A DNA stretch of 64,000 bases from Neorhizobium lilium (GTDB taxonomy: Bacteria; Pseudomonadota; Alphaproteobacteria; Rhizobiales; Rhizobiaceae): contig NZ_SBIP01000001.1 in NCBI RefSeq assembly GCF_004053875.1, positions 620,001-684,000 on the forward strand, written 5' to 3'. Both the position numbers and the translations under genes were made by a program. The notes below the pieces were generated by a model. The model had not been told where the DNA came from. It saw nothing but the letters and a program-made list of their open reading frames with translations, and did no database searches. Within the stretch, counting starts at the first letter, position 1; every line of letters starts with the position of its first letter. Below are positions 61,963 through 64,000 of this stretch, piece by piece.

Positions 61963-63120
61963 TTAGGCGTGCGTAGCGACAGCGGCTTCCCGATCCAGAA
62001 ACGGGTAGTCGATGTAACCCTCCGGGCCGTTGGTGTAATAAGTGGAGATATCTGGCTCGTTCAGCGACGCACCGACGCGGAACCGCTCCGGCAAATCGGG
62101 GTTCGAAATGTAAAGCCTTCCGAAAGAAACAGCGTCGGCGTAGCCGGTTGCGACCGCCTCTTCCGCGGTTTCGCGGTCGTACCCGCTGTTGAGTATCAAA
62201 ACGCCGTCAAACAGTTTCCGCATGATTGGTGCCAGGAATGGCTGGCCGGGACGCGGCCCTGCGCCGCCCGTCGATTTCGAAACAAGCCTCTGATGAAGCG
62301 GAATATCACCGGTTTCATCGTAATTCCTGCTTTCGAGGATGTGGATGTAGGCAATGCCACGACGGTTCAATTCTTTGACGACATAAGAAAATGTCCCGAC
62401 GGGGTCGGAATCATCGATCTTGTCGGCGCGGAAGTAAGGCGACAACCGAACGCCAACCCGATCTGCGCCGATCTCGGAGATTACAGCGTCCACCGCTTCC
62501 AACAGGAAACGCGCTCTGTTTTCGACAGGTCCACCGTATTCGTCAGTTCGCCGATTGGTGACATCCCGGAGAAACTGATCGATCAGGAAACCATTGGCGG
62601 CAAGAATTTCCACGCCGTCAAACCCGGCATCGCGGCTCAGGCTTGCAGAGTGGCGAAAATCTTCGACAATCGGGGCGATCTCGTGCAGTTCGAGTTCACG
62701 GGGCACCGGGAATTCTTCAAGGCCGTTCTCTTTCATAATGCCGCCGAAGGCAGCGATAGCCGAAGGAGCAACCGGGCGCTCGCCCTTTGGCAAGCCGGAC
62801 AGCAATGCCTTACGTCCGACGTGCGTGAGTTGCTGGAAAATCACGCCACCAGAGGCGTGCACGCTGTCGACTACCTTTTTCCAGGCATGCTTTTGACGTT
62901 CCGTATGATTAGCGGTCGAGAAAGTCCGGGTCGCACTGGAGGGCGAAATGTGGCAAGCCTCACTGATAATCAGACCTGCCGAGGAACGCTGCGCATAATG
63001 GGTTGCAACCAGTTCAGTAGGCGCTCGTTGGGCGTCTGCGCGGGCCCGGCCTAGGGGGGCCATGACAATACGATTTTTCAGTTCGACGCGACCAAGTTGC
63101 AAAGTTTCGAGTAGCTTCAT
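61963..63120 (-). CDS. Old-yellow-enzyme family flavoprotein with altered active site
   Basis: FMN-dependent TIM-barrel oxidoreductase, 385 residues from ATG 63120 (GGAGG seven bases upstream; start at 63147 unlikely). NRIVMAPLGRARA, HYAQRSSAGLIISEA and SFGRLYISNPDLPERFR are normal for the family. The active-site stretch, usually HGANGY, reads LAANGF (Leu173, Asn176, Phe178): the substrate-binding His and the proton-donor Tyr of classical ene-reductases are both missing. FMN should still bind. So it may act on another substrate type or by another mechanism. First gene of the leftward operon; a TTAGAT dyad lies 135 bases upstream. Confidence 0.9.
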   Translation of the reverse strand: MKLLETLQLGRVELKNRIVMAPLGRARADAQRAPTELVATHYAQRSSAGLIISEACHISPSSATRTFSTANHTERQKHAWKKVVDSVHASGGVIFQQLTHVGRKALLSGLPKGERPVAPSAIAAFGGIMKENGLEEFPVPRELELHEIAPIVEDFRHSASLSRDAGFDGVEILAANGFLIDQFLRDVTNRRTDEYGGPVENRARFLLEAVDAVISEIGADRVGVRLSPYFRADKIDDSDPVGTFSYVVKELNRRGIAYIHILESRNYDETGDIPLHQRLVSKSTGGAGPRPGQPFLAPIMRKLFDGVLILNSGYDRETAEEAVATGYADAVSFGRLYISNPDLPERFRVGASLNEPDISTYYTNGPEGYIDYPFLDREAAVATHA

Positions 63121-63254
63121 TTCTTTGCCTCCAATTCTGGAAGACAAGTCTCTCTCGTTGAGAAAGCAAGCTGAAGTTTTTTCTGTTTCAAAACTATGGG
63201 ATTAATAGATTATTTTAGCCGTGTTTGGTCGTTGGCACTGGGATTTCACTCAAC

Positions 63255-63269
63255 ATCTAAGATTTAGAT
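63255..63269. promoter_or_regulatory. ATCTAA-GAT-TTAGAT palindrome upstream of the OYE operon
   Basis: Perfect 15-bp dyad with the same TTAGAT/ATCTAA arms as the elements at 54641 and 63463, in the 405-base region between the flavoprotein operon and the divergent TetR. The rest of that region has no coding frame with a start. Likely operator of the edge TetR. Confidence 0.6.
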
Positions 63270-63462
63270 TTTAATGGTCATATAACTGGCGTCGCAATGT
63301 GAGCGAAGGTAATAGGGCCGACCCCTTATTTAGGCTATTATTAGATAACGCTCATATGTCGGGGAAAAACCGTGCGCTGAATTTTTTCAGGTCGTAACAA
63401 TCCTGCCGGAAGTAAAGGTGAGGGATTGTCTCAACGCTCCTTGCACGAGAGGTTCGAACGAA

Positions 63463-63513
63463 TTAGATTGTGGTTCAACTCTATCTGATTTATAGATGTC
63501 ATGTAAAATCTAA
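63463..63513. promoter_or_regulatory. 51-bp TTAGATT...AATCTAA element upstream of the edge TetR
   Basis: Arms TTAGATT (63463-63469) and AATCTAA (63507-63513) with 37 bases between, the same spacing as the element upstream of the RND operon. It ends 12 bases before the TetR ATG and includes a plausible -10 box TATAGA (63491-63496), so the regulator should control its own gene through it. Confidence 0.65.
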
Positions 63514-63525
63514 TCGGAGAATGAC

Positions 63526-64000
63526 ATGAGAGTGAGCCGGGCACAGGCCGAGGAAAATCGAGAAACGGTCATCAACGTCGCCAGCCGTCTGTTTCGCGAG
63601 CATGGGTTTGACGGTATCGGGTTGAAGGACCTGATGAAGGGAGCTGGCCTTACCCAAGGTGGGTTCTACAAGCAGTTCGCGTCCAAGGACAACCTTGCTG
63701 CACTGGCCTCGCGGCGAGCTATGGAAGACGCCACGCGCAGATGGTCGACCGCTGCGGCTGAGCGCTCGGATCCACTTGAAGCGGTCATCGAGTTCTACCT
63801 GTCGACCGCCCATCGTGGCGAGAAGGCTGACGGTTGCCCTCTGGTGGCCTTGGGAGCGGACGCCGCACGCCAAAGTAAAGAGGTTCGCCGACCATTCGAG
63901 GATGGAATCAAGGCCCATTTCGAGGTTCTGGACGAGCTGATGCGCGAGACCAACAGGTCAAACCCGAGCGGCAAAGCGATGGCGATTTTGTCGATTATGG
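63526..64000 (+). CDS. TetR-family regulator (partial, AcrR/NemR-like)
   Basis: 158 codons from ATG 63526 (CGGAGA upstream; ATG 63521 hits a stop at once) to the right edge. HTH: GFDGIGLKDLMKGAGLTQGG then FYKQFASKDNLAALA, a form common in NemR/AcuR-like repressors of reactive electrophile responses. The ligand domain has GCPLVALGADAARQ, where the cysteine aligns roughly with the redox-active region of such proteins. Divergent from the OYE operon. The shared 51-bp element and palindrome suggest it represses itself, the OYE operon and the RND pump. C-terminus not seen. Confidence 0.9.
   Translation, partial: MRVSRAQAEENRETVINVASRLFREHGFDGIGLKDLMKGAGLTQGGFYKQFASKDNLAALASRRAMEDATRRWSTAAAERSDPLEAVIEFYLSTAHRGEKADGCPLVALGADAARQSKEVRRPFEDGIKAHFEVLDELMRETNRSNPSGKAMAILSIM

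Noticed and set aside
61948..63054. Plus-strand frame of 368 codons opposite the old-yellow-enzyme gene
   Set aside because: Antisense shadow without domain; the minus-strand gene has a strong ribosome binding site and family motifs.
63499..63918. Minus-strand frame opposite the edge TetR
   Set aside because: The plus-strand frame from 63526 is a clear TetR with ribosome binding site and HTH.
1..64000. tRNA, rRNA, CRISPR array, riboswitch (including a cobalamin riboswitch before the B12 mutase operon)
   Set aside because: Looked for by eye and not seen. The leader regions at 19975-20363 and 25885-26008 show operators but no B12-box-like sequence; a covariance-model search would be decisive.

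Overview
The window reads as an accessory, catabolism-rich stretch of an alphaproteobacterium of the Rhizobiales (Rhizobium/Agrobacterium type). Codon use is GC-rich. Genes are packed in operons with ATGA and TGATG overlaps. Five ABC importer sets, two MCPs ending in a CheR-type xWxxF tail, several TetR/GntR/MarR regulators and the C-terminal part of a rhizobial-type ParB protein are present. The ParB piece and the transporter load hint at a megaplasmid or chromid, but nothing in the window proves this. No rRNA, tRNA, CRISPR array or intact insertion sequence was seen.

Layout. 1-8.0 kb: an Ssu/Tau-type ABC importer running off the left edge, an FAD/NAD(P)-binding protein, an MCP followed by a broken cheW, and an LLM flavin monooxygenase (sulfonate or organosulfur scavenging is the likely theme). 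8.3-16.8 kb: a MarR regulator with an Opp/Dpp-type binding protein, divergent from a creatininase-family amidohydrolase, two permeases, a fused double ATPase, a polysaccharide-deacetylase-type hydrolase and an SDR. Two matching dyads sit in the shared promoter region. 17.0-20.0 kb: a secreted SnoaL-like protein and a two-component system.

20.3-39.9 kb is the most interesting region. It is a catabolic regulon of about 20 kb bounded by four copies of a TGTCGACA-centred operator, with its own GntR/FCD regulator. It encodes a flavoprotein dehydrogenase, a cupin, an aspartate-dehydrogenase-like protein, a hydrolase and a single-chain B12-dependent mutase related in layout to glutamate or 2-methyleneglutarate mutase. 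It also encodes an acetoin-dehydrogenase-type E1alpha/E1beta/E2 (E2 fused to an alpha/beta hydrolase), a NIPSNAP protein, an unrecognised cyclophilin-like protein, a hydroxyacid dehydrogenase, an SDR, an imine-reductase-like protein, a Liv-type amino acid importer and a DAO-family oxidase. I infer uptake and degradation of an amino- or imino-carboxylate through a carbon-skeleton rearrangement and a thiamine-dependent C-C cleavage. The substrate is unknown.

40-50 kb is a patchwork of decayed and mobile-looking pieces: a ParB C-terminal fragment, a PAS-PAS-HTH regulator, a second MCP with intact cheW (sister of the broken pair at 4.4-6.5 kb), three TetR genes with visible operators, a 3' fragment of an LLM monooxygenase, an F420-type reductase and a frameshifted SDR. 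50-64 kb: an RND efflux operon with a TetR at its end, and a long operon of old-yellow-enzyme homologue, acyl-CoA-dehydrogenase-like flavoprotein, dipeptide-type ABC importer and cupin. A divergent TetR runs off the right edge. A 51-bp element upstream of that TetR recurs upstream of the RND operon, which suggests one regulator for efflux and catabolism.
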